Assembly: GCA_038030265.1 (NCBI GenBank)
Contig: CM075938.1
Location: 42,215,189-42,279,188 of the forward strand
Source of the DNA: Corythucha ciliata
Taxonomy: Eukaryota; Arthropoda; Insecta; Hemiptera; Tingidae
Direction of reading: 5' to 3'
DNA length: 64,000 nucleotides
The notes below the pieces were generated by a model that worked only from the letters and a program-made list of their open reading frames with translations, was not told the origin of the DNA and searched no databases. A program made the translations under genes and the position numbers. Below, piece by piece: positions 13,020 through 25,200 of this stretch. Every line of letters begins with the position of its first letter. Positions within the stretch are counted from its first letter, which is position 1.

Positions 13020-13600
13020 AATGGAATAGCTGCCAGTTAACCGAATTGGCATTTTTCGCAAATTCAGCTGCAAATTAACAGCTTTTTTCTTTTGTATCCG
13101 TGAATGAGCGAGTTTTTGCAATATCAGCTGCGAATTTGTTATTTTCTACATCGTAGCCCCGAATTAATTTTTTTTTTTTTTTCTTTCTTCAATTTTAGCA
13201 GCGATTTTTTTTCTTACCTTCAATATAAGCTTGAGAATTAACGTTTTTTCTTGCCTTTTTTTGGCCTTTTTTGCCGATTATGTCTTTTTGCGCGAGAGCA
13301 AAAAAGCAAAAGCCTGGGCACGCATCAATTTTAACAAAGAACAGCAAAGTAGCTTTTTTGAAGTTTTTTGTCTTCCTATTAACCAAAAAGTGGCGTACCC
13401 CACGAATCGGTGATTTTTTTCTCAATTTTGGTCAGAAAGTTTCATCGAGATACCGCGAATGACTTTTTCCGAACTTTTTGATGAGTACTTGCCTCAAGAA
13501 CAGCACCTAAAAAAACTGGCGATCAACGTATTTTCTCAATTTTAGCCACAAACTTACCCTCAGAAGGCACACGATTTCTCTCAATATGAGCCATCAGAAT
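13020..13600 (-). repeat. Dialect A ~30-bp repeat field
   Basis: Units in inverted orientation (TTTTCTCAATTTTAGCC then GCGAATTAGCG-like). Heavily decayed; includes an AAAAGCAAAAGC patch that opens misleading short frames on both strands. Confidence 0.7.
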
Positions 13601-13859
13601 AGCTCTTTTCGAAAAGGATGAATAGCTTCTTTGTGGGATGAATCGAATATTCAGCTACACTCTTTGCTTAACACCTGCAACGTTCCACTCCGACCTGGGC
13701 CGAATGGACCGAAAGTCTTCGAAAGGAGCCAATATGGCTGTCCAACCGCGTACCAATGCTGTTTACTGTTTAAGCTTTTCGTGGGCCCATTCTAGTAGGA
13801 CGGTCCACCCACTTGTCCCTACCTCGGTATACGGTACGGATTCATGGACACAAGTGAGA

Positions 13860-14400
13860 AAAACCGCTAATTAGTTATTAGAGGCTAGAAGTATGGAAAC
13901 GACAATTTTCGGCTTCTGAAGGCAAGTTCGTGGCCCAATTGAGAAAAAGCGGTAGTTCACAGCTAAAAGCGAAAAAAATAACTGTGTCACATATAAAATT
14001 AATAAAACGTGCTAAATCATAGGTAAAATTGAGAAAAATCGCACAATAGACTCTAAAATCAAGAAAAACACGAATTCACAGCAAAAATTCAAAAAAATAG
14101 CTAATTCACGGCAAAAATATGGAGATAAATTGCTAATTTACGGCTAAAATGGTGAAAACGAAAAAATCGGTAATTTTACCGATAAAATTGAGAAGAAGCG
14201 CTGAAGTAAGGAAAAAACACATTGTTCGCCTTTTAAATGGAGAAAACGTCAATTCGGGGCTTGTGAAGGTAACTTCATGCCAGAAAGGGGGAAAAAAGCG
14301 TAATCCACGGCCAAATTCAGAAAAAGCGTTAGGTAATTCGCGGCGAAAATTGGGGAAAAACTCTTATTCCTGGCCGAAATCTAAAATTAGCATTTATAAT
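13860..14400 (+). repeat. Dialect A ~30-bp repeat field
   Basis: Repeated GGCTAAAAT/GAGAAAAA/GCTAATTCACGG units. A 110-codon open frame lies almost wholly inside the field and is a by-product of the A-rich repeat, not a gene. Confidence 0.8.
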
Positions 14401-15436
14401 GAGGAAAGGTCTGAGGAGGGATCACTAATTCCCTCTATCCGGAAAGACATATTACATTATCTCCGAATTCCAAGCCTCTAAACAAGAACTACACATTTCC
14501 CGATTGGTTTTTTGTCTGCGTCTTCTTTGAAACTGGTTAAAATTATCAAAAACGGGAGAAGCAAGCCAGTGACTTAGCGTACCCGAGATTAAGTTAAAAG
14601 TGAGAAAAAAAGATAAAGGAAGAAAAAATAAAACCCTAAAGCCTAGCCTTGCCCTGGGCGATAAGACGGTCTCTCGTAAAAACGCTCCCTTTACACCGCG
14701 TTGCACTACACGGCCAAGACAAATGTTTGCTACTGAAGTTAGCACCAACGTCACGCTTTGGGCTTCGCACTAACACGTATTTTACAACATTAATTTTAGA
14801 TGGACAAAAAAGGAAACGGGGCACATCATGAGTGATCAAAATGCGGCTATTCCGCTTTATTTCCGAGACATTACGCATCTCATGAGACTTTATGAATGAA
14901 AAACAGGAAAATACCAATAAAATGATTGGTGCACAAATTTAACTTAAAGTACACAAACAAACAAACAAAAATGAAGCGGACTTCTCCGTCTGTCATTCGT
15001 TGGTTGGTTGGTGTCTCTCATTCTTAGACAACCAAAGTTGCCCGCCCGTCCTTCCCATTCCTCATTCTCACCAAAGAGACAACAATTTTTTTTTTAACTC
15101 CTCCGTCGACGAGACTCCTTAAGTTCACGGTCGTCATCCATTAAATCCAGTTTGAGAACGGCGAGCGAAGAAATGCACCAAATTCTGTTCTTTTAAGTTT
15201 TCTCGGGTTTATTATGGAGGAAATTTCTTCAGATGCGGCCTGTAATGGCCAACCTTCGCTTCACTATTTCAACACATCAGACCAAGCCAAAAAAATGAAT
15301 AAATAAATAAATTAATAAAAAGATGGTTTTTGCATTTTTTTCTCTCAAAATAAATAATACAAAACGTATAGTCGTAACCCACTGTCATGCGAGACGCCTT
15401 GTTCATTTTGATGACAATGTACAAGACTGGGCAAGA
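14401..15436. other. Intergenic, no gene seen
   Basis: Mixed-composition sequence with simple patches (GTTGGTTGGTTG near 15000, a T run near 15090). No exon or RNA gene could be supported on either strand. Confidence 0.45.
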
Positions 15437-16262
15437 GATTTTAGTGCATTTCATTCTGAAAATGCACTATTGGTCTCGTCGTGATGGTGGCAAACACGGG
15501 TCATGTCATGTTTTTTTCACGTTTCAGAACCTCTAGAACACGAATTCAGTGGTCTCCAGGATTCGTATATATAATATATATATATATGTGTTTATATATA
15601 ATATTATGGCCGTTTTCTTGTTAGCACGATAACTCTCGAAGAAATCAATTTAGCGGAACGCGCTTTGGCACAAAAATCAGAAGTCATAAGACCCCGGTAG
15701 GTATTGCATTTGGGCCAAATCGGTCGAGGTTGAGGGGGGAATAGGGGTTGAACTGGTCAAAAAATCACTACAAATCACCAGTTGATTCTAGATGCATCAT
15801 ATTCAGTACGAATACTCCATGTTAGAGTAGCCTTTGATTCCCATTTTAATTTTTCGAAAAAGTCAAGGTGGTGGGGGTGGTCCTTCTGGTATGGAAGTGT
15901 AAAAATAGCGTTGAACTTCACTAGTTCATCTTAGAGCTCTAAAATTCGACTCAATAATTTAATGTAACGAAAGCCCTGGGTTCCATTGAGATTTGTCTTT
16001 GATTGGGGGGGGGGGGTGAAATTTCAAAAAAATATCTTAAATTCACACGTTTATTATACGGCACAAAAATTTAATATAACAAAGCCCTTGGAAAACTACC
16101 GAATTTTTTCGACATTTTTGAAGAGATGGTGGTGAAAATACAGGAAGAAGCTCGGCTTAATGAAACAAATTATGGTATCAAAATTATTACTTCGGGGACG
16201 GCTTAGGGTATCCGTATACGGAATGAAATGCACTCTTTCCGACCGCCAGCTGCCGGAGCGAA
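15437..16262 (+). mobile_element. TAGTGCATTT-palindrome element, longest copy
   Basis: The left end is the TAGTGCATTT palindrome and TTGGTCTCG segment also seen at 11774, followed by a TA-rich stretch. The right end is AATGAAATGCACTCTTTCCG followed by the hairpin-like CCGCCAGCTGCCGGAGC. If both ends belong to one insertion, it is about 820 bp and non-coding. A 12-G run lies inside (16005-16016). Confidence 0.55.
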
Positions 16263-16548
16263 ATTTTTTTTCGTTATTCTTTTCCTCTTGCACTTGAACA
16301 ATTCCGTAATTTCAAACAATACCTCAACAATTTCCACAGTTTTGGCCCCCACACGGAGTTTCTGAACTGAAAATTTAATAATAACTCTCCGAAGGAGAAA
16401 GACTTTTTAAGATTGTTGACTTAACAAGTAATTATTAATAATAGGGGTTCCCAATACTGTCAAGGGTCCTTTAGCTTGTTTATTTTTTGTCATTTTTTTT
16501 TATTTTTTCAAGTATTATCATTAATTTTTTAGTGGCTATCTATCTATA

Positions 16549-18603
16549 CAGGGTGTTAACGTTAAGGTCGCACCACCGGCCAGGGTTCGATTCTGCAACT
16601 CATTTGCGGCAAAAGTTGTCCTCTGCAAAAAAAAAAAAAAAAAAAGTATCACCCCGCACGAAGTCCGATTTTTTTCACTTTTAAGATTTTTTTCGTATTA
16701 TAGACATCACGTTACTAAAACGACTGTAACTCGCTTATTTCTGGCCGAAAATCAAATCAGAATACACCGTTGGAAAGAGCGTTAAATTTACCATCTTCCA
16801 GTGCTAAATATTATTTAGCACTGGGGACGAAAAATGAGCCTGAGTAGTATAATGTGAGGAATTACGAAAATTTGGAGAATTTTCAAATGTTTTCAACTCC
16901 GACTGAATCTGTCGGTTAATCGTACACTTCAATCTTAAAAGTTGGCGTAGAACCTCAGCTTTCATTAGGTCTAGTCATTTTTTAAATTAAAAAATCGAAT
17001 AGGTGAGAAAACCGCGTCTGATTGAAAAAATAGGTGTTTTTTTATCTTGCTGAAATATTCAATGACTGCCAAATCTTCACAGTTTGGTGGAATAAGGGGT
17101 GGGTTTTACTTGTTTTTTCTTGCTGAATCGAGTAGCGGTTGGCGCGCATATCACGCTAGCCCTGGATCGGGTGGTGCATATGTGGCTCATGAAATAGGAG
17201 AGCTAGGGGAATAGGGGTAGTCTGATGTTATGTTTAAAAATGAATTTATTTTCCACTAAGGGTTGCTATTTGTGGGAAAAGTCCGAGTATCTCTAATAAC
17301 AACGAGAGAACATGCGGGAAACGATGAACAAGAGCTACTTTATTCACCTCAGCATGATATTTTCTGTGTGTCCGCTATTTTGGTTCAGGCATATGCGGCG
17401 AACCTCATCCACTGCTCCTTCTGAAACCTCTGGATTCCGCCTTTCTTAGTCACTGCACGTGAATCCTATCCAGCAGATCCTCGATCTCAGGGTGTTTTTC
17501 ACCATATCTTTATAAACTCCTGTTTTAAGTCCCTCCACAAACGTTAGCCGAGAAGGGTAAGGTGCGGTCTTCTAGGAGGCCATAGAATTGGTCCTCTGAA
17601 TCCAATCCACGTGTAAAAAAATGCGTTCACTTGGGAGTGATAAATCTCGTACTCTGATTACTCGGAGCGCTTTACTGTAACTGCATGTAAACGCCGAGCA
17701 TGATTACCTCGGAGCATAGTTTATCAAATAGGTAGAAAGCGTTTCTAGAGGATCTGCTTGAGAATTAGCGTATTCGGCGATCAAATCAGGCAGAATCATT
17801 GGGTTTTAGAACGGATAGTGGGGACCAGCACGAAGGACACACCGAAAATATGCCAAAGTAAATTAAAATAGCTCTTGCTTGTCTTTTCTAGATGTTACCA
17901 TCAGACAGTCTATTCCCGAATTGCGTCCCTTAGTAGAAACGGAATCCTTTTTAAAATATTAAACATCGTATTACCCTTATTCCCCTAGCTCAACTAATTC
18001 ATGAGCATCGTTAGCACCACCATTCGATTCAGCCACAGAAAAAACAAACATAAAACAGGCGTATCCCACCCTTTATTCCACCAAACTGTGAAGATTTGGC
18101 AGTCATTAAATAAGTAAAATAAAAAAGCACCTATTTTTTCAATCAGACGCGGTTTTCTCACCTATTCGATTTTTTAATTTAAAAAAATGACTAGACCTAA
18201 AGAAAACTGAGGTTCTACACCAACTTATAAGATTAACCGACAGATTCAGTCGGAGTTAAAAACGTTTGAAAATTCTGCAAATTTTCGTAATTTCTCACAT
18301 TTTACTACTCGGGCTTATTTTTCGTCCCCTGAATCCTACATTTGAAATATCATTTTGCATTGGGAAGATGGTAAATTTAACGCTCTTTCCAACGGTGTAT
18401 TCTGATTTGATTTTCGGCCAGAAATAAGCGAGTTACAGTCGTTTTAGTAACGCAATGTCTATAACACGAAAAAAATCTTAAAAGTGAAAAAAGTCGGACT
18501 TCGTGCGGGGTGAAATTTTTTTTTTGCAGAGGACAACTTTTGCCGCAAATGAGTTGCAGAATCGAACCCTGGCCGGTGGTGCGACCTTAATGTTAACACC
18601 CTG
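16549..18603. mobile_element. DNA transposon with ~700-bp terminal inverted repeats
   Basis: The ends are CAGGGTGTTAACGTTAAGG and the inverse CCTTAATGTTAACACCCTG, flanked on both sides by TATA (16545-16548, 18604-18607). The terminal repeats run from the ends to about 17260 and back from about 17950, unusually long for a mariner/Tc1-type element. A short B-box-like GGGTTCGATTC lies 30 bp inside each end. The centre holds a wrecked transposase on the minus strand. Probably a dead copy unable to move by itself. Confidence 0.85.
17330..17900 (-). pseudogene. Decayed mariner/Tc1-like (DDE) transposase remnant
   Basis: Reading the minus strand across frames gives fragments resembling WIGF.GPI.WPPR.P.LT, then LWRDLK and, in another frame, VYKDMVKNTLEIEDLLDRIH. 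These match the conserved C-terminal stretch of insect DDE transposases (WPPRSPDLTPLDFFLWG and what follows), which lies beside the second catalytic aspartate. There are several frameshifts and stops, and no N-terminal DNA-binding domain was recognised. It lies exactly between the long terminal repeats of the surrounding element, so it is that element's own dead transposase. Confidence 0.65.
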
Positions 18604-18607
18604 TATA

Positions 18608-21200
18608 ACCATATGCAAATGATATGGTTGTCAATGGCTGGTTTGGGATGGAAGTTTGTGTTTGGCTGATAGAAAAAAAGGAGAGAGTGGTTCAATAAAC
18701 CAAGAAAAACTAAGCAAAGTAAACGTCTTCGATGTACAGGCTTCTCCGCGCACAATAAGGAAAGGTGGGAGGGAGTACGATTCCCTCATTATCCTGAAAA
18801 TTTGAAATTCCATTAGTATTAACTTGACTCAGAAAATGTGGTCTTGAGTTGATTATACCAACCAAGTCACTCCCCAAATTTCATAAAAATAAATCGAGTA
18901 GTTTCGTAATTTAAACGTGACACAAAATTGGGACAAAACGACGATGACATTCACCCTTCAGGCTTTATTGCGAGCCCGTGTACATAATGGTATCTTGGTA
19001 TCCAAAAGCCCAGAATAAGAAATAACGTCCCGACAATAGCGACCGCAAATGTCCCAGGGCAGAGCCATCCAACGTATGTAGGTACCTAAATACGTTTAGC
19101 AGAAAAGGTGTTTACGCAAATTATAGTTTTTATAATATTAGTATTTCGGGGTTAATAAAATATTATTTTATTAATAGGGATAATAGAAGAACCCCAAATA
19201 ACTGTCGTATAACTCAAAATAGACACGACGATGGAGAATAAACTATCTTCAAGAGGTCAGGTGGTTAAAATTACCGACAGAATTTTTCAGACAGAATAAC
19301 AGAATTTTTCTCGGCTTACCTCGGCAGAATGTGTTGGTATATATTTTTAAGCAAAGCAAATATATTTTTGTTGTGTGTTAAAGTCGTAATAAAAAGGTTT
19401 ACAGATTTTATAGGTTGTGCTTCTGTAATTGGCCCAGCTCAGCTTCTCATCATATACATCAAACAACACTCGAAAGATATTTTACTACACTTGTTGTTGT
19501 AAAAGCAAATAAGCGGAAATACTTTTAAACAAATATCATTTTAGCAGCTCTTGGTTTAGGGAAAAATCATCCATCTTCACATTCCAAGGTGACATCTAGC
19601 AAATACGCTTACGGCATTCGCAAAAAACGTCGTTAGGGACTATACAAGGAAATGAAGGCGTCGTGTTTCATAAAACGACTCTTTGACAAGTGAATCGAAG
19701 TGGTACAATTCATCTGCGAGGTGTATGTAAATAAGTATACGAGAATTTTGGAACCTTTAACGTATGTCCTCTTCAGTTTTTCTACATGATCTACATGGTT
19801 CCTCCAGTTTTTTTTTTAATCGCTATTTTCAATAGCCTCGTGAGAAAATAGATTAACTTCTACCGCTAAAAATAGTAGTGCTTTATGCACGTCACGAAAT
19901 GTAACACGTAACCCGGCACTTTTTTTTATTTGGTCACTTGCAAATGTTAATGATAAATTATCTCTTTATGTCAACGACGTGTATGAATTTATGAACCGAA
20001 AAATAGGGGCGTGTCCGGTAGAGCTAGGAAAAGACAAAACGTGCGTACCACTCCAATCAGTATACCCAGACACCGACGTAACGTAAGATTTTTCGATAAG
20101 ATAGCAGTTTTTTTTTCCTTCTTTTCTTTTTTTTTCTAATGAATGAAAACGTCACGCTCGATTGTACAAGCACCTCAAAAAACTGGATGTTTTCGCAAGG
20201 TAACGTAACGCTAATACGTTCGAAGGCTCTCAGCCAAGGCTAGAAGAAGAAGATGCTTTACACACGCACACTGGCTGCATATGTCAATCATTAAGAAGGT
20301 AGTAGGTACCTCCAACTTTACAAGAGGCGTTTTATAAATAGCCTCATTCCAATGTAGCCTGTGTCAACTAGTCAGGGGATTCTAAAATAAAATGTTAAAT
20401 ACTCCTTTTTGTTTCAACGTGCTTTCTCATTTCGTTGTTATAATAATAATAATGATAGAAACAAGGACTAATTTTGCATTAATTTATGAGTTCAATGGAA
20501 TCCCATTCCGAGAAAAAACGCTGACCCCTTTGTAATAAAAAAAGCTTGTTAACAAAAGTTGAATCATTTTTCATCTCGGATTAACGACGTCTGGTGGTTA
20601 ATATTTAAACGCGCAGCGAAACTATAAAATTACTATACTATGTGCCGCATAATTTGCAGTTCTCTGCAAAAGTATCAAATCCGTTCATTGTCAAAGCCTA
20701 CAACTTCTCGGCTCGATGTTGTTCAAAAATCCTGTAGTTTTTTAGGAGTCCTGAGGCGGAAGGAGATAATTACTGCATCTGAGAACTCTTGTCCATTAAT
20801 TAATTTGAACACGCATCACGTCTCTCATTCATCTATTGGCCAGCTGGGTGAATACGTTTTTCAAAATGTTTGCACATGATCATGACAATCGATTTTATTA
20901 GTTATACTTTCGTTACTGACCCTTTAATACAGTGGTGCGAATGCTCCCCCAATGGTCTGGTTCACTCTCCACCCCATTTCCAAGTTTGAGGAATCGAAAA
21001 GAATGTGGGTTCATGTTGAATTCGCCTCCTAAAAATTACAGCCCGTACTTCCTCCAGAACAATGACAATAAAGAGCGTACACATGCTTCTTTTCTGGCGG
21101 ACTTCCTTCACACAGGGAGAACTTTGAGAGCTACAGCGTGAGAGAATTCGGGAGTTTGGGGAGAGAATTAAAGGGGGGGGGGTGAGTTAGCAGTTTGCAA
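18608..21200. other. Intergenic, no gene seen
   Basis: Mostly AT-rich sequence without repeat fields or supported genes. It includes homopolymer T tracts near 20110 and a 10-G run at 21173-21182. Confidence 0.45.
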
Positions 21201-21209
21201 GAAACTGCT

Positions 21210-21720
21210 AATGGGTTAACAGGGGGAAATTAAGTTTTTGATGCGACCAAACCTGACAAACTGATCTTTTTAGGGTGATCATTGGTTTTTAATGAGCAAC
21301 ACCGCAAAATTTTGTTCTTCCGGGTAACCACAGACCCGCCTGTGGTTTCATTTTTAAGAAGCCGAAATTTCATTTTTAAGAAGCCGAAATCGCAAAATTA
21401 GCTGTTTGTGCTATATTTTTAGGGATGAATCAATCCCAGTAAATTGGTTTTCAATGGGCCAATAACTAATGTACTAATGGGCCAATAACCCGTGACATTG
21501 CTCTTCAAAATCAGCCAACACCGTAAAAGTTTTAATTTTGAGAATGCGAAATCCGTGAAGTTGGCTTTTTTAAGGAGCCGACCCCACGAAATTGGTTTCT
21601 TACGTTTACGTGCCAGATCCGCAAAATGATGGCTTTCATAAAGCCAAACCACCAGAATTGCTTTTATTTAGAAGCGAAAGTCGAAATTGATTCTCGAATG
21701 AGCCAAAACAAAACAGACAA
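21210..21720 (-). repeat. Dialect B ~30-bp repeat field
   Basis: Units of the form GGGCCAATAACCCGTGAC and CCCACGAAATTGGTTTCTTA, the inverse of the plus-orientation unit that fills 53.4-57.1 kb. Non-coding. Confidence 0.7.
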
Positions 21721-21759
21721 ATTGGGTACCTACTGTAAGTGCCCAAATTTTTACGTATC

Positions 21760-22262
21760 ATGAACTCATGTATTTTTCTCAATTAACTTACGTATTTATC
21801 TCAAGCTATACGCGAAGTTGCCTCCAGAAGCCACGTGAGATGGCGTTTTCTCAATTTTAGCTGCGAATGGTGCGCGTTTTCTCAATTGTATCCACAAATT
21901 AACACATTTTCTCAATTTTAACTGCGAATTGTAATAGCACTTTTTGCCGCATTCAGCGTTTCTCTTCATTTTACCCACGAGTTTGCCTTTTTTCGGCTTT
22001 TACTCTATTTTTCTACTCTCTCTTCTACTCTTTCTACTACTTTATATTTGCGAATTAACGTTTTTTCTCAATTTTCATTGCCGCAAATCGTAGCGCTTTA
22101 TCCCAATTTCAACCCCGAAAAAACTATTTTTCTCAATTTCAGCCGAGAATTAGTGCTGTGTTTCCAAATTTCCACCGCGAATCGGCGCCTTTTCACCAGT
22201 TTATCTGCGAATCAGCGCTTTTTCTCAATCCTAGAAAAACTAGTTAGCGATTTTCTCATGTT
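21760..22262 (-). repeat. Dialect A ~30-bp repeat field
   Basis: Repeated TTTTCTCAATTTTAGCTGCG-like units in inverted orientation, directly after a dialect B field. This adjacency supports a relation between the two dialects. Confidence 0.8.
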
Positions 22263-25200
22263 CTAACAAAATAAAAAATCCTCATTTTTCATCTTCAACA
22301 TTTTCGTTGGCCCCATCCAAACGGGCCGGGTCGGTCCACCTCTACTCAAGGGAATTCTATGTTTCTGTGATTTGGTGAAGAACTTGAATTTTTGCCCTTA
22401 AAAGTTGTGATGATTTTGTACGTGTGGACATAATTCACTCGCAATCCGAACACGGGGAGGGGAGGGGGTGATTCTGTAACCTAGATGCATTGAATTTATT
22501 GTCGCATGAGGTCACCAGATTACAATATTTTTCCTCCTTTTTTAGATTTATGAATGAAATCAGAGAGGTTGTAATAGAAGAGTGAAACACACGTGAGACG
22601 AGATGAAATTGACATTAACAGCTAAAAAAGAACCGGATTGGGCATAGGGCCGCCAAGACCGGTTTTGCAGGACACATCGTCGCGACCATGATGAAACATA
22701 GAAAATAGAAATCAAGGGGGCAGCGAAATCATGAAAAGTGATCATTGGACGACCGGGCGACACTTAGCAAGTTAGCACGGGTGCCACAGTTCACCCGTTT
22801 TCACTGGATTTCATGCATTTCTAAATATGTAATAATAAAATATCAATGAACTCAGGTGACTTCCGAAATAGGAAATTCAATTCCTCAAAGCAACAGAACC
22901 ACCCTCTTGTCAGTTCCTTTGTTTCCTGACTGACTAATTTTGAAAAAAGTCGAATGAAATCGGGTGATTTTCTACCCCACTGTAGCGCTCGCGAAACAAA
23001 GGAACAGCCCTGATTAAATTGGTCAATTCAAAAGTGATTTCATGCCTTACAACTTATTGTTAGCACAGAGAGTTAATCAGCTTGTTCCTAACACGTGCAA
23101 ATGGCTCGCTGAATGCTCTTCAAACAAAATAGGTTTTCAGAGATAGAAAGGTTATAAAGTAAAATTTATTACGAAATTTGATTGCCCACAGCGTTATCAA
23201 GGAGGGGGGGGGATGCATTATGTTTTTGAATTTCGGGGGCGCTGGTGGAGAGGAGCTATAACATTGACATTTTCGTTAGGATTTCCACAGCACCGTCAGG
23301 GCGCAAGTGGTGGTCCTGGTAAAAAGGAGAAGGAGGAGGAGGATAATGAATCCCACATTAATTTCAGTCTTCCCTACCCGGCTTTTATACTGTAGAGAGG
23401 GATTTTTAGCGTTTAGTCGAGAGTTGGCTAGAGGAGAAATGGTGGGAGGGGGGATGTACTCAGTCACAGGCCAGCTCGCCCATACCCCACTCTGCAGATC
23501 AATTCTAGCTTGTTTTGGACGGGAATTTAACGCTTTTTAATTATTTCAGCTTAATTTATTAGTGGTTAAAGCTCATTATGAAGCTAGAGGTTTTTAATCA
23601 CTAAAAAATGCGATCAAATAGCGAATAAATTGTGGAGTGGCTTAGTGGAAACAATAGGTAAAGGGTGGAAATTAATGGACTGAAATAATAAATAAATAAA
23701 ATGGCTAAGGATGGGAAATAGTATCATTCAATTTTACCGTGAATTCATCTCATGAGTTTATGCGGGAACTAAAAAAGCAATAAGACCACCAGACATTTAC
23801 TTCGTCTAAACAGTTTTCTCTATAGATACCATTTATACCTCGTCTAAACCAGATCCATAACCCAAGTTTTCTACACGTTCGACAAGTCAAGTAGGTATCT
23901 ACAGTGAAACTTCGTTTTGAACCTCCCGATCATTGGGCTTTCCCGACCTCTCCCTGTTTTCTCCTTGTATCCCGTTTTATTTCCACTTCTATACTGTTCT
24001 TTTCAGAGGAGATAACATTATCGTAGCTAAAAGACAAAGTCGGATTCAAAAAAGACACAAAGCACAGCAAAGAACAGGTTTCCCAGCATTTACATATAAG
24101 CCGTTTTTCACCATTTCATGATTGTCATTCCATCAAGTTATAGCCTTTATTTTACTTATAGTTGTTATATAAATATAACAACGTGGGACTGTCTTTGAGA
24201 TGTGTTTTCAGAACGATTTATACAAAAGTTTAAAAGTAAATCTGAGTACGATAAAAACGCCTATCGAGTACCTATGTTCTTTTTTGAAAAGTTGTTTGCG
24301 TAAAATCTTCAATTTTTGTACAACTTGCGAAAAATTCCAATAGGAATACACGATTGTTCCTCGAGCACTATACAATGCCTTCACAAGCAAACTGCGGTGG
24401 CTTATTCTTTCGTCTTAAACTCCAAACTCCTGTACGACTATCTCTCTTCAGAAGGCAAGTCTCGTACCTTGCACGAAAAAATAATACCTATCTCCAACAT
24501 TGGATTACTGTGGAGGATCATGACCCCGTTTAATGAACACAAATTTAAAGGGAAACTAGAAAATGCGGAAGCTCCTATTCTCTCCCCGCTCACCCATCAG
24601 CGCATCTCAAGGGTATTTAATGCATTTAAGAACTTTATCTGAATAGAAAAGAAAAAAACTTTCTTGAAAAGATAAAGTTTCATCTTGTTCATGCTGGTGA
24701 TTATGAAATGAATTTCTGTTGTAAGAAGAAAAATCGATAAATTCCACGAAGTTATTCATTCCGATTAGAAGACACAAGAGATAACGAAAATGATTCACTC
24801 TTGAACTAAACAGTAAATAGTTTTGCAATTCTACAAAAAGAAAACGCTACGGGATATGTAATTAAGCTCGAGTATTGATAGTTGTCTCCCTCCGCCTAAT
24901 TCTAAAACTGTTCCAATTTATACATTCGACGAGTTTTATTTATTTACATGAGTAACGAGTTTAATTCAATAACACCGTCCGCGGGGAAGAGTCGACGATT
25001 AATATTCATTCATTTCTCATGGAACGAGGCCTCAACCCGGCGTCGGACTCGTTCTTCGAACGAAACTCGCACGGCTCGTTCCATATTTTTTTTTGTATAT
25101 TCTTTTATGTTTGAATTCATTTTTTTGTTTAAAGCTCCGTTTTTTCCGCCACATAGACAACTAAACGGGATGTGAATTTACAATTAAAAAATAAATTTTT

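Noticed and set aside
14149..14481. 110-codon open frame
   Set aside because: Lies mostly in a dialect A repeat field; lysine/asparagine-rich composition comes from the A-rich units and nothing resembles a protein family.
24316..24642. 108-codon open frame in repeat-poor sequence
   Set aside because: Starts with TTG, has no ATG near the start, no splice sites giving a longer model and no recognised motif; length is within chance for AT-rich DNA of this extent.
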